A stretch of DNA of 64,000 nt from Gracilariopsis chorda (lineage: Eukaryota; Rhodophyta; Florideophyceae; Gracilariales; Gracilariaceae), in NCBI GenBank assembly GCA_003194525.1, contig NBIV01000155.1:62001-126000 (forward strand), given 5' to 3'. The notes beneath the pieces are model-generated. The model was given only the letters and a program-made list of their open reading frames with translations. It had not been told where the DNA came from and made no database searches. Shown here one piece after another: positions 31,149 to 41,157 of this stretch; position 1 is the first letter of the stretch; each line of letters begins with the position of its first letter. Both the position numbers and the translations under genes were made by a program.

Positions 31149-32573
31149 ATGCGGTATGCCTTTATTAGAATGATCATGTCGTGCCCTGGATTCAATTCGC
31201 GTCCTAGCATTCAGCACGCCTCACCATCGGGCAGCAAAATAACTGCATCGAGGCCAAAGGTGCTCGTCCTTGCAGGTCCAACCGCGGTGGGAAAATCAGC
31301 AGCAGCTCTCAAGCTTTGTCAACTTGTACGTGGTGAAATCATTTCAGCCGATTCAGTGCAAATATACAAGAGCCTCAACGTCGGAGCGAACAAGCCAAGC
31401 GAGGAAGAACTTAATCTCGTTCCACACCACATGCTGGATATAGCGGACCCGTCATGTGACGAGTATACAGCGGGCGACTTCTACAGAGCTGCTCGCGACA
31501 CCGTGCGAGACGTGTTACATCGAGAGATGCTGCCTGTTGTCGTGGGCGGTACGATGATGTACGTCAGATGGTTTGTTTATGGGAGGCCAGCCACACCCCG
31601 CTCGGACATGAAGGCCAAACAAAAAGTCAGTGAAGCTCTGAAGAGCGTGCGCGGAGACTGGGACGCTGCCCTGGCACTGCTCGCTCAGCGAGATCCGAAA
31701 CGCGCTGCTATGCTGTTCCGCAATGATTGGTACCGATTGGGACGAGCTCTGGAGATCGTCGAAACTACAGGTACTCCCATGACAGAGATGCCTCTGCAAG
31801 GCGGAGCTCCTCAAACTCACTACTCCGGTGACGCTCTAGACTATGATTTTCGATGTGTGTTCTTGTATGATGATCGAATACCTTTAAACAGAAGAATTGA
31901 TGAACGGTGTGAGGACATGATCCTTCCGCGACGAGATTTAGCACAGCAGGATGACTGGGAGCAATGTTTCGAGAAAAGCATGCTCACAGAGGTTTCGGAG
32001 CTGTTGCGTTGTCGTGGTCTGCGTGTGTCTTCAACTTCACCTGCTTTTGCAATTGGATATAGACAGACCATTACGTATCTCGTAGCCAGAGCGATTGCCA
32101 AGCAAGGCAAAACCGTCGAGGACGACACCCGTGCGGACGGTCAAGAGACTGTTTCGAGTGGTTCAAACGACGATGTGCTGGCATTCCGATCTTTTCTGGA
32201 AGGATTTCAATCCGCAACCCGAGGGTATGCTAGAGCACAGGCAAAATGGTTTCGCAAAGAAATGCTATTCCACTGGGTCAAAGCAGGTGCAAGCGCTGGC
32301 GATGTGGTTGCGAATATAGTTCAAATGACAGAATCAGAATACAAGCAGTTTCGGGAGCAGAGCGAGGCGGACCAACTTGAGAGAAGACAAAGTATTGTAG
32401 AGCAGGGAAAAGCAATGAAACGCTACGTAACAAAAAAAGAGTGGTTGATTAACGACAGCATAGCAGAAGCCAGAGCGGTGTTTCTTGCAGAGCGCTGTGC
32501 TTCCGATCTCGCAAGTTCAAAGAGCGCGGATGATCTGGACAATATACGAAGGACTATACTATGCATAAAGTGA
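31149..32573 (+). CDS. tRNA dimethylallyltransferase (MiaA/Mod5 family)
   Basis: 474 aa, single exon. P-loop AGPTAVGKS (42-50), substrate loop ISADSVQIYKSLNVGANKPS (65-84), VVVGGTMMYVRWFVYG, RLGRALEI, and AIGYRQ near residue 300 are the standard IPPT motifs. The enzyme adds an isopentenyl group from DMAPP to A37 of UNN-reading tRNAs. The N-terminal 35 residues may target an organelle. I see no C-terminal C2H2 finger of the kind found in many cytosolic eukaryotic members, so this may be the organellar-type enzyme. An insert of about 30 residues (320-350, Asp/Gly/Ser-rich) follows AIGYRQ. Stop-to-stop gap to the next, convergent gene is 13 bp. Confidence 0.9.
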   Translation: MRYAFIRMIMSCPGFNSRPSIQHASPSGSKITASRPKVLVLAGPTAVGKSAAALKLCQLVRGEIISADSVQIYKSLNVGANKPSEEELNLVPHHMLDIADPSCDEYTAGDFYRAARDTVRDVLHREMLPVVVGGTMMYVRWFVYGRPATPRSDMKAKQKVSEALKSVRGDWDAALALLAQRDPKRAAMLFRNDWYRLGRALEIVETTGTPMTEMPLQGGAPQTHYSGDALDYDFRCVFLYDDRIPLNRRIDERCEDMILPRRDLAQQDDWEQCFEKSMLTEVSELLRCRGLRVSSTSPAFAIGYRQTITYLVARAIAKQGKTVEDDTRADGQETVSSGSNDDVLAFRSFLEGFQSATRGYARAQAKWFRKEMLFHWVKAGASAGDVVANIVQMTESEYKQFREQSEADQLERRQSIVEQGKAMKRYVTKKEWLINDSIAEARAVFLAERCASDLASSKSADDLDNIRRTILCIK

Positions 32574-32586
32574 GAGTTGAAAATGT

Positions 32587-33153
32587 TTACACGAGTCGAG
32601 TGCTCTCTGCTTCCGAGTCTTCCAACTGTCTTTGATCCTCTATCTCTATATCGCATATTTCCGGGATACGTTCCAAGAGATACGCAGACACTCGAGCAAG
32701 CTGCACAAGAAGAATGGAAGAAAATGTGAGCAGCTAACTACGTGCAGCAGCACGTCAGTATACGCGGCGCAGTGCAGGGGTGTGAAAAGAACGTACAACG
32801 TCGGTGCGTTTGTGCCAAAAGCGTCCTTGCAAACGAAGCACCACTACCGGACCGTCTAAGCTAGAAAGCGCAACATCGCCTGTGATACCTACATCTCGAT
32901 TTTCTTGACTGTTTCCAAAAATGCTGCCAAGCTTGACCTTGACCTCGTCCAAGGCTTGGTTCACACTTTCCTCCGTCAGCACGAGTGGGTGCAGTGCCTT
33001 TGGAACGATGCGCGGGGCGATGCGGCATGGGGTGCTTCTTCTCCGCGGAATAAACGGTACGGGTTTGGACACTGAAACGGGAGAGTTGCGATGAGAAGGT
33101 CGAAGAGAGTTTATTGGCGATGACGACACAAACGCGCTTAAGCAGTGCTCCAT
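32587..33153 (-). CDS. Conserved GRFWH-motif protein of unknown function, probably plastid-targeted
   Basis: Exons 33153-32797 and 32700-32587, intron 32701-32796 (GTACGT...GTGCAG); 156 aa. The mature part starts near residue 58 with LVLTEESVNQALDEVKVKLG, followed by VGITGDVALSSLDGPVVVL, RLQGRFWHKRTDV and, across the intron, LARVSAYLLERIPEICDIEI. I recognise this layout from conserved proteins of plants and algae, but I do not know a function or a family name. The preceding 55 residues are Ser/Arg/Pro-rich, consistent with a transit peptide. The start resembles NFU-type Fe-S scaffolds, but the CxxC motif is absent. Confidence 0.7.
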
Positions 33154-33652
33154 CTTTCGCTGCTCCGGCAGTGAACTTGTTTGACAGGCAACAGGCGCGA
33201 AACAGGAAACAGACGGCAGATTGCGAATACCGCTTTAAGCGTCTGCTACAGTAGCTAGAAGCGTTCAACGCTGGCAGCTGGATGATGTACAAACAGGGAG
33301 CTCACACAAAGCGCATGAGCCGTTTGTAGGGTTACAACGAAAGTGGTAAGTTGTGATTCACTGACAAGAGTGGGCCACATGTCCGGGGCAGAATTGCCTC
33401 CGTGGCGAGTGTGATGGGCCTGTGCGTGGAACGCAATGTGTCGAGTTCGAATCCGCGCAACGCCTACCGGTGTTGCGGTACGTGCATACCGACGGCACCG
33501 TTAGTACCGTTGTACCAACCGTACACGCGCTGTCATACTTTTTGACGGTAGCAATCCCTCCACCCGCGTAGTCTGTTACGCGCCCCCCCCCCTGCCCATC
33601 TCTCTCTCCCCCACCCATGTTTTGCGTCGCTCACGCTCACCGTCCTGTGCCT
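33154..33652. other. Intergenic region, Myb-like gene end to GRFWH gene start
   Basis: 499 bp between same-strand genes; a C10 run near 33580-33592. A TTCGAATCC stretch near 33447 resembles a tRNA T-loop, but the stem does not pair. No gene seen. Confidence 0.4.
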
Positions 33653-35269
33653 TCAAACAATGCGCGCGAGTTGAGCCGCACTCACAAGCTCATGCTTCTG
33701 TCTCTGCGTCATCTCTTCAACTTGACTCATCCAACAAGCCACGATATTTTGCCAACGCCACTCATTCCCGCCGGGCGGCGAAAAGTATCTGCACCGCGGC
33801 GAGTGACCAAGCACTCGGGCACTCTTTAGAAGAGCGCTTTCCGGCATTCCAGAACACAGCCAGCGGCGAAATTGTTCATACCTTTGTAACAATCTACGTC
33901 GCTCTACAGCATGACCCAATGAAACGCCCTCGTCGTGTACACAGTCCACAAATAGTTTGAGCAACAAGCGTAATTGCTCCAGCTTTGCTGAAAGCGTACA
34001 TTGCCCCTCTGTTGGCGATGAGTGCGCAGCATTATCGGCAGGGATAACGAAAGTGCCAACAGCCGCAGCTTCGCTCTCACGTGGTGCATCGCATGATTTC
34101 AAAACGGGGTACTGCTGTGTCGCCAGCGAAGAGGGGGGCTCTGAAACCAACGCCGCGCCCTTGTGGTGCGCTTCATGTGTCACCGCATGTGCAGTCGGCG
34201 GGACATGAGCAGTGTTAGGGTGCTTTTGCGGCGGCTGCCCGTCATCAGCGTTGAGAAGAAATGCCAAAGAAGCCCTATCAGCTGTAGAGAGTGCGAGCAC
34301 ACGCTTGGTGGAAGCGGCAGCGCTGGGCGGGTCAGCAGTTGAAGAGATGTCATGAAGCACATGCATATCCAGCAAATCATGGTGCGGATCGATGGCACTG
34401 CTGCGCGCACTCTGGCTGTGCTCTGAAGCGTTGCCCGAAACTGTAAGACGGGCAGGGCGGATGCGAAGACGACATACAAGTGGTGTGATGGTTTGCGCTT
34501 TCGTTTGCGGTTTGGGCGCTTGACCAAGCTGACAATGACGCTGCTGATGCGCATGTTGCACGCGAATGTGCGTAAGCGCGGCCAATTGTTGGTGTGAAGT
34601 CGGTTGCGCTTTCGGGGCGTGCTCAAACGGCTTCAACAAGGAGTCATCCACGACGGGCAGGGTGGAGGGTATGAACTTGGACAAGGCGTTTCTACGAAAA
34701 AGCGGGTTTGAACTGTGCATGCGACCGACGGACTTGCCGTGCTGGTCGAAGGTAGGAATGGAAGCTCTACATACGAGTCGTTTTCGAATGGTGCCGCGCA
34801 CGGTTATGAAGCCTGCACGTCCGATGCGACGGTAGTAGCGGCGACAATGCGAGCCGGTGCGCCCCGGCACCAAGAGACTGATGGCGCCCCAGTTGCGCTG
34901 CAGCGGGGCGATTCGGGAGATGGCGGCGAGAAAGATGAGATGTTCTTCGATGCGCCATGGGGCGCGTCGCGGGGTGAAGCTGGGGTGGCAGTAGTGGTAA
35001 AAGTAAGCGTTGGGGTGAGACAGGCGGCGATCCCAGGCGCGACGACGCGCGGACGACCACGCCGCGTACTGCGCGTCGGAAACGGGCGCGCGCAACGCGA
35101 CGGAGCGCAGCAGCCGGTTGTGCGCGGGCGGGGCGGGTGCGGCAGGTGCGGACTGCGTGGCGGTGGCCATGGAGCGGGAAGCGGGAAGCGGGAAGCGGGA
35201 AGCGGGAAGCGACGATGCGGACAATGCGGACGAGGCGGACGATGCGGGCGGGCGGCGAGTAGGCTGCAT
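33653..35269 (-). CDS. Myb/SANT-like DNA-binding protein
   Basis: 538 aa from the ATG at 35269; the frame is open further upstream but only through a GTG. One Myb/SANT-like helix bundle at about residues 100-150: PWRIEEHLIFLAAISRIA, then NWGAISLLVPGRTGSHCRRY, with tryptophans at the expected spacing and a GRTGSHCRRYY recognition helix. The rest is low-complexity (Ala, Ser, His, Gln), except for a helical segment near 440-490 (LEQLRLLLKLFVDCVHD). Probably a nuclear transcription factor. The ATG lies 21 bp from an E2F-type site. Confidence 0.7.
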   Translation of the reverse strand: MQPTRRPPASSASSALSASSLPASRFPLPASRSMATATQSAPAAPAPPAHNRLLRSVALRAPVSDAQYAAWSSARRRAWDRRLSHPNAYFYHYCHPSFTPRRAPWRIEEHLIFLAAISRIAPLQRNWGAISLLVPGRTGSHCRRYYRRIGRAGFITVRGTIRKRLVCRASIPTFDQHGKSVGRMHSSNPLFRRNALSKFIPSTLPVVDDSLLKPFEHAPKAQPTSHQQLAALTHIRVQHAHQQRHCQLGQAPKPQTKAQTITPLVCRLRIRPARLTVSGNASEHSQSARSSAIDPHHDLLDMHVLHDISSTADPPSAAASTKRVLALSTADRASLAFLLNADDGQPPQKHPNTAHVPPTAHAVTHEAHHKGAALVSEPPSSLATQQYPVLKSCDAPRESEAAAVGTFVIPADNAAHSSPTEGQCTLSAKLEQLRLLLKLFVDCVHDEGVSLGHAVERRRLLQRYEQFRRWLCSGMPESALLKSARVLGHSPRCRYFSPPGGNEWRWQNIVACWMSQVEEMTQRQKHELVSAAQLARIV

Positions 35270-36504
35270 GCGCGTTTTGGTGCGGCGGTTTTGGCGCCAT
35301 GTGCGCTTTTTGAAAATGGGCACGGCGCTGCGCTCGCTGACGGCATACAGCGCGCGCGCGTCCGTTATAGAAAATATTGTGGTATGACAGAAAATAGAGC
35401 GCAGCGAGTCGTTCCGGTTCGCATCGTGGCATACAGCGCACTGTCAAGTGGCGCGGTGCATTGTGTTTTGCGCTTGGCGGGTGGTGTATACGTATGTGCG
35501 CTGTCATAGCGCTCACTGCGGTGCTTTTTGTCGCTCCTAGCTAGTACGAGCGCGGTGAGGGATACCCGGTATCCGATACCGTATGCAGTCACTGGCCCAG
35601 TAGCACTTTAAGTGCACTACCACACAAAGGGACAATGATAAAGGTTTTTACTTTGTTCATTCGTTTATTGAGACCGCTGCAGTATACAATTAGCTGAATC
35701 TACTTGTCTAACACTTTTGGTCATCACAGCGCTTGCGCTTCGGCAACGGGTGTAAGGCTTACTGTAAGCGCTCAACTCATTTTGTTGCTGTTGTTGGATG
35801 AACGTCGGACATCGTGTGGAGGTTCATAATCGCGTGTATACAGTATACAACAATGGATTGATATAGGGATACTACGCGACCTTTAGGCTACTGAATACGC
35901 ACGGAACACGTATGAATTGCTTCCCGTGGAGTTACTTATACGTGTTTTCGGTTCTTCCGCCGTCTGGAAGTCGTACGTTATTCACAACTGTATCTCGTTG
36001 TGCGTTGGTTAGATTCCATCTCAATTACCGGCACTACAATGTAATCTGGGAATACAACAGCCCTCTTTGTTTACTCTCACCATCTTCGCTGCTCTTATAA
36101 CACTCGCACGCGCCCATTCTTTCTCCGTATATCTACATCTCTGTTGTGAGTCACATGTGACCTTTCACCTTTGTCAGCTATCTAAGTGTACTACCTTCGA
36201 TTTGGTGGATACTCAATATCAATTCCACACGTATGTGTCTCATCACACTCGTACACTGTGCTACCAAAGGGTAGTGGCCAATGCGAAACGAACAGTAAAA
36301 CAAAAGTTTGCATCCATATTACGCTCACCAATCGCAATCGTCCACACTGCGGTTGAGCACAATACCCCCCAAAACATCTTCAACTTCAAACCCCAACCAA
36401 CCGTACGCATACGCCTCCAGTACATCCATCCTGCCCTTGATCGCCCCAGCCGCAATCCACTCGCTCACAACAACAACCACAACAACCTCCCCGCCGACGC
36501 ATCA
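35270..36504. other. Divergent intergenic region, Myb-like gene / SDR gene
   Basis: 1.2 kb. Carries the E2F-type site at 35290-35299 and several small palindromes (CGGTATCCGATACCG near 35567; GTATACAGTATAC near 35836). The SDR frame is open upstream of its first ATG back to about 36067 without similarity. No other gene recognised. Confidence 0.5.
35290..35299. promoter_or_regulatory. E2F-type site upstream of Myb-like gene
   Basis: TTTGGCGCCA, 21 bp from the Myb-like ATG; same core as the two palindromes at 18738 and 27735 but with ATG in place of the last AA. Confidence 0.55.
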
Positions 36505-37488
36505 ATGTGCCCATCCCAGTACAACCACGCCTTCCTCCCCTCACCAACGCTCCCAACGCTCCCAACGCTCCCAAAGCGCCGCCACCCGTCCCACACTCGC
36601 ACCCCTCCGCAATGCTCCCGTTTGAAAGGCACCACCATCCTAGTCACTGGAGCAACCGGACCAACAGGTCGTCTCATTTGCGCCGCCCTGGCCGCCAGAG
36701 ACGCCTCCGTCCGCGCCCTCGTCCGCCCAAAAACCTACCTGCACGCCCGTCAGCGCGTCAATTCGCTCCTGCAAATCTGCCCCTCCGCCCAAATAGTCAT
36801 GGCCGACCTGCGCGATGAGCGCACCTTGAGAAAAGCCGTCTCCGCCTGTCACGGCGTCATCTCTGCGAGCGGCACGCGCAATTTCGACCCCGCCGACCCC
36901 AACCGACCCGAGCTCGTCGACTTCAAAGGCATCCAACTTCTCTCGCAATGCTTCTTCGACGCCCTCTTGGAGCACGATCTCACCATCATGTTTTCCGACG
37001 ACGCCCATCGTGCGGAGCATCCCTTCAATCAAACCGTTCATTCCCATCAACAACGCCCCATTACAACCGCCACACAGAACCAATTGCTCGACCCCTCCCG
37101 ATTCGTGCTACTGTCTTCGCTGGGCGTCACCAGACCGGAAGCCTTTCCGCACTTGCAGCAAATGAACTCTCTGCTAACCTACAAACTCTGCGGCGAAGAC
37201 GCCCTCAGGGAAAGCGGATGCTCTTTTACAATAGTTCGTCCGGGCGCGCTCGTTGACGTCGAACCACGTCAAACTCCCATCATACTGGATCAGGGAGACC
37301 GTATCGCCGGCTCTATCTCTCGGGCAGACGTCGCCCACATTTGCGCAGAAGCAATTTTCCGCCCCACCGCAACCAATGTCACTTTTGAATGCGTCGCTAC
37401 GCCCCCTGCTTTGACACAGCCTTCCTCTGAAAAGCGCTTTTCGCCACACATGTTTGAGCACCTAGTGCCCGAAGAGTTGCATTATTAA
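36505..37488 (+). CDS. NmrA-like atypical short-chain dehydrogenase (SDR)
   Basis: 327 aa from the first in-frame ATG. The Rossmann dinucleotide motif is VTGATGPTGRLI (residues about 48-59), followed by ALVRPKTYL and IVMADLRDERTL, the usual NmrA/TIC62-like pattern that favours NADP(H). FVLLSSLGVTRPEAF and YKLCGEDALRESGCSFTIVRPGAL correspond to the later active-site and C-terminal parts. The N-terminal 45 residues (Pro, Thr, His, basic) may be an organelle presequence. Members in algae and plants are redox sensors or plastid reductases; substrate unknown. It converges on the AT-hook gene, 279 bp between stops. Confidence 0.8.
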   Translation: MCPSQYNHAFLPSPTLPTLPTLPKRRHPSHTRTPPQCSRLKGTTILVTGATGPTGRLICAALAARDASVRALVRPKTYLHARQRVNSLLQICPSAQIVMADLRDERTLRKAVSACHGVISASGTRNFDPADPNRPELVDFKGIQLLSQCFFDALLEHDLTIMFSDDAHRAEHPFNQTVHSHQQRPITTATQNQLLDPSRFVLLSSLGVTRPEAFPHLQQMNSLLTYKLCGEDALRESGCSFTIVRPGALVDVEPRQTPIILDQGDRIAGSISRADVAHICAEAIFRPTATNVTFECVATPPALTQPSSEKRFSPHMFEHLVPEELHY

Positions 37489-37767
37489 AACCTTGCTCAT
37501 CTCGCTCTGCATGTTCGCCGGCGTGCTACTGCCAGTGTGCCGAACGCCCATTTCAACTCACTCTCACATTTGTGTACTATTCATACCATACCGCTGCTTC
37601 TGTACCACTTCAACGCACTGTCGTCCAATTCGCTACCTTGAGCAAAACCGCTGTCAAGTGCTGAGCACCTCTCTTCTCTCATATTTGACACTTCACACGT
37701 CAAAGAGCGCCCCGCTCCGTCCTGGAACCATTCCGGTGTACCATCCAGCTCAGTAACAGCCAGCTCC

Positions 37768-40479
37768 TTAAATCTTCTCCGAAATGTGTGGTGCCGTGTA
37801 GAAAAGTTCTATCTGTTCACCATCATCTCCTTCCAACGTCTCACCCAATAAATATCCCTTATCCATCAAGTTTATAATCTTCTTTTTCAACATCGCCCTT
37901 CCAATTGGCGTCTTATCATATAACTCGTCAAAGGTTAAGCCACCCACATTCTCGCACAGCTTCAGGATACTGGAAGATCGATAGCAGCCAAGTCTCAGCT
38001 TATCGTACGAGCGCCCCACAAACTTCTTTAACTCATCGACCTTCTTCATCACTGGGATCCTGTTCACCCCTGCTTTCCTAGACTCCGTGAAACCTGCTGG
38101 CATCAGTTTCACACCTTCTGATACTTCTCGAACTGCCATTTGCCTAAGCGGCTCGTTAATATCATCCTCTATCTCTTCATCGTTTCCAAGCGTGTCCATG
38201 CCCTCTTGTGCTTTCCATCGAGCCACGGTCGCCCCCGTGCCCGCGTCATCTCCACCGGAAGCTCGTTTGGAAGTCTCACCATGCTTCACCTGCTCCGACG
38301 CTTCATCGTTGTCTGTGTGAAATGACGCACCGCCTTCGTCCAAGCCATGAGCAGGTTTCGGTCGAAGGTCCATCGGAATCATATCACGCAAAAAGGCGTT
38401 CTTCTCATTTTTCCAATCCTGCATGGCTTTCACTAAATTCTCGGCCAGCTCAGAAATGGCAGCGCGCTGGTTCCGCTGATACACGAGCTTCGCGTGAGTA
38501 ATGGCGTCGCGTAGCGAGGCATCGGCAATTGCTTTTCGATCTGTTCCGTTTGTGAGATATGAAACAATACTGGTTTGTGACGCAAGCGGTGACGGCGCCA
38601 GCTGATCGCAGACTCTGTGTTGCGTATGAAGAAATGCTTCTCCATTGTGCTGCAATTGATCCACAACAGCTGTTAATCGAGAGAGGGCTTCTTCGTGGCT
38701 AAGTGACTGACGTCTCCCGGCTCCAGTCATTTCAGTACGCGTCTTAGGCCTCAACCCACGTGGAGATGGTCCTGGCATGATAGAAACACGCTTCTTCTTC
38801 GCGACAGACTGCAGAGCGCTATCGCGGTTGCCCTCGTTCAGATGCCCCTCCTTATCACCAGCGACGGCTTCTTTTGGTTTAGGCACATCAGTCATCTCGA
38901 CGTCTTCCCCAGAAAGTGTGACTTCTTCTGGCTGTGATGCGCTACCCTTTTTCGCGGCCCTTGCAGGAGGTGATCTCTTCTTCAGTTTTGATCCGGTGCG
39001 ATGCAGTGAAACACTTGGGGTTGCTGGATGCAGCAATACAACATCATCGTCATCCGTGCCTTGTTCCTTTTCAAGATCCACAGACGCTAACTGCTTTCCC
39101 TTTCGTCCTTTCGTAGCTTGAGCCCGTGGTGAATGCCTTGGCGAAGCAGGTGCCCCCTGGTCCTTTGGCAGTTTTGCTGCTGGACGTCCGACGACTGCTG
39201 CTTTTCCCGACGATTCAGGATCCACAGTCTCTGGCTTTGGGTGCTTGCGGGGCCGACCACGCCCACGCCTCGGTGGAGTAGGGGAGACTGGCTGCACAGC
39301 AAGAACTTTCTCTGCTCCCTTGTGCGCCTTCGACGGATATTTCGAACCAGGCTCGTTTGTGTGAATCTCATCAACAACGATTAGCTCATCTTCGTCTACT
39401 GCACTAGCAAGTTCCCGGGCGGATTTCTTGGACACCTTCTTTTTTCCTGATGTGAGAACGGCTGCTTTTGGTCCATCATCGTTGGGATCTGCTTGTCCTT
39501 TCACATGCTGAGGGGAGATCAACCCCTCTGTATCATCAGCACTCACCTTCGCTGAAGCTTGTTCACTTGCGGTAGTTTTCTTCTTCGACTGCGACTTGCC
39601 AGTTGTTTTCGAGAGACCGGTGGATTTGGACTTGTCAAGTTTTGCTTTCTTCGGCTGTCGACTTGTAGGAGGAGCGCTTCTTGCCGTCTCAAGCACGACA
39701 ATATCAGTGTTTGCATCTGATGTATTTCCATCTCCTTGCGAAACAGCCACGGCCTTTCGTTTTTTCTCGGCAACCCTCTTCGCTGTGCTAGCTTTTTGTG
39801 ACCTAGCACCGCCCTTCAGTGGTGGGTGTTGATGAGAAGAAGCGTGACCACGCAATGTATTGGGCTCGGATTGAAGCTCCTCATGTAGTTGCTGAGTTGT
39901 GCTTGGATGATTTGTTTGGGCACTAGAAGCCTTTCCAGAAGTGTCGTCTTTACGAGACTGAGATTTTTTTCCTCTTCCACCCTTCGACGTTCCAGACTTT
40001 GAGCCTGCGGTAGCCGACCGCCCAGTTCCCGAGCTGCGCAGATGTTCCGTGTCGTTTTTCGAGCCGGCGCTTTCCAATAGAACGTCATCGTCTGTCTGAG
40101 AGCTGGCTTTCTTTGATACTTTTTTGCGAGGCGGGTCTTTTCGGGAAACCTGGAGTGATTTGAGGGGCATAACGTCTTCATTCGTAGTGTTAACGTGAGC
40201 CTCCCCGTTTTTCTCGTCATGTATCTCGAGAGCTCCGTGATTAGAATTCTTGCCAGATTTACCGTGTTCTCTTCTCATCCTTGCCTCACGCAGTGCTGCC
40301 GCGCGATCTCGCATGGTCATCCGTTTGGTTGGCGGTTGCGATAAGGGCAACTGCGGGACGGTTGGTTGTCTCGGAGGAGAGGGAGCGGGTTGTGATGTAA
40401 CTCTAGGGGTGATTTCATCTTCTCCCTCCGATTCCAGTTCGGAAATAGAGACGGATTCCATGTCAGAGTCTGAGGCCAT
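37768..40479 (-). CDS. Large AT-hook protein with C-terminal winged-helix-like domain
   Basis: 903 aa from the ATG at 40479 (upstream frame only has TTG). Residues 1-600 are low-complexity and strongly charged (Ser, Lys, Asp, Glu, Pro) with one clear AT-hook, RRGRGRPRKHPKP, near residue 415, and many basic clusters. From about 610 the sequence becomes structured: HEEALSRLTAVVDQLQ and helices to 730, then a final 85 residues (YRSSSILKLCENVGGLTFDE, then MLKKKIINLMDKGYLLGETL) that look like a winged helix. This suggests a nuclear chromatin protein that binds AT-rich minor grooves. I do not recognise a named family. Confidence 0.65.
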   Translation of the reverse strand: MASDSDMESVSISELESEGEDEITPRVTSQPAPSPPRQPTVPQLPLSQPPTKRMTMRDRAAALREARMRREHGKSGKNSNHGALEIHDEKNGEAHVNTTNEDVMPLKSLQVSRKDPPRKKVSKKASSQTDDDVLLESAGSKNDTEHLRSSGTGRSATAGSKSGTSKGGRGKKSQSRKDDTSGKASSAQTNHPSTTQQLHEELQSEPNTLRGHASSHQHPPLKGGARSQKASTAKRVAEKKRKAVAVSQGDGNTSDANTDIVVLETARSAPPTSRQPKKAKLDKSKSTGLSKTTGKSQSKKKTTASEQASAKVSADDTEGLISPQHVKGQADPNDDGPKAAVLTSGKKKVSKKSARELASAVDEDELIVVDEIHTNEPGSKYPSKAHKGAEKVLAVQPVSPTPPRRGRGRPRKHPKPETVDPESSGKAAVVGRPAAKLPKDQGAPASPRHSPRAQATKGRKGKQLASVDLEKEQGTDDDDVVLLHPATPSVSLHRTGSKLKKRSPPARAAKKGSASQPEEVTLSGEDVEMTDVPKPKEAVAGDKEGHLNEGNRDSALQSVAKKKRVSIMPGPSPRGLRPKTRTEMTGAGRRQSLSHEEALSRLTAVVDQLQHNGEAFLHTQHRVCDQLAPSPLASQTSIVSYLTNGTDRKAIADASLRDAITHAKLVYQRNQRAAISELAENLVKAMQDWKNEKNAFLRDMIPMDLRPKPAHGLDEGGASFHTDNDEASEQVKHGETSKRASGGDDAGTGATVARWKAQEGMDTLGNDEEIEDDINEPLRQMAVREVSEGVKLMPAGFTESRKAGVNRIPVMKKVDELKKFVGRSYDKLRLGCYRSSSILKLCENVGGLTFDELYDKTPIGRAMLKKKIINLMDKGYLLGETLEGDDGEQIELFYTAPHISEKI

Positions 40480-41157
40480 GGTGAACCGTGCACAAGGAAA
40501 CCACGTTCTCAATCAAGAAGGCAGCACGTGGCGGCAGCAAACCGTCTTCCCAAATGGACTTGTGACTTCTTTCTAAGCTAAGCGCAAACACAGGCTGAGC
40601 TTGGTTGCGGTGATGGTCCTATGAAACCTTTCGCTATACAAACACAGCAAACAGGTCAGGCGTACCTTTGCGCGACGACCGTGACCTCTCGGGCTGAACT
40701 GTGTCACTATATACCCCTTGCGGAACAACGTTTGCGCAGAGGTCTAGTTTCAAAACTGCGAAATGGCGCGCAATCTAATTTTCTGAATGCTCAGATCCAA
40801 AAGAATAATTTTCTGAAACTCGCGACGCGAAAACGACCAGGAAAGCATGCACTCGGAACAGTTTTCTGTTTCGTCCTGTGTGGCTCAAAATGAGTGCTGT
40901 AGACTGAGCCCCTTTTGAATCGCAAGAAACAGATGATCCACTATGCAACCGGTGCGACAAAGAGGGCAGTTGCCGAAAGCACCGATACGTAACCCTCTTT
41001 AGGTGCTTAACGCTCACTTTGGCCAATCTTTGCTGCTTGTGTATCCACTCACAGCCACGGTTCCATCTTTGTGTAGCGTTTCTTTGGGCTACAAACTTTT
41101 TCGGATCATCCTCTGAGATACTGAAGGTAAAGGAAGTGGATCTAGGGTGACTTTGCT
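40480..41157. other. Divergent intergenic region, AT-hook gene / DUF1294 gene
   Basis: 678 bp; no gene recognised. An AAATGGCGCGC motif near 40763 resembles an E2F site but does not match the consensus. Confidence 0.4.

Noticed and set aside
33435..33460. GAGTTCGAATCC as a tRNA T-arm
   Set aside because: The stem does not pair and the upstream 50 bases give no D or anticodon arm.
36067..36504. N-terminal extension of the SDR protein
   Set aside because: No ATG in this stretch and no similarity; treated as promoter/UTR.
40755..40775. E2F-like AAATGGCGCGC upstream of the AT-hook gene
   Set aside because: Does not fit TTTSSCGC on either strand; not counted with the three matching sites.
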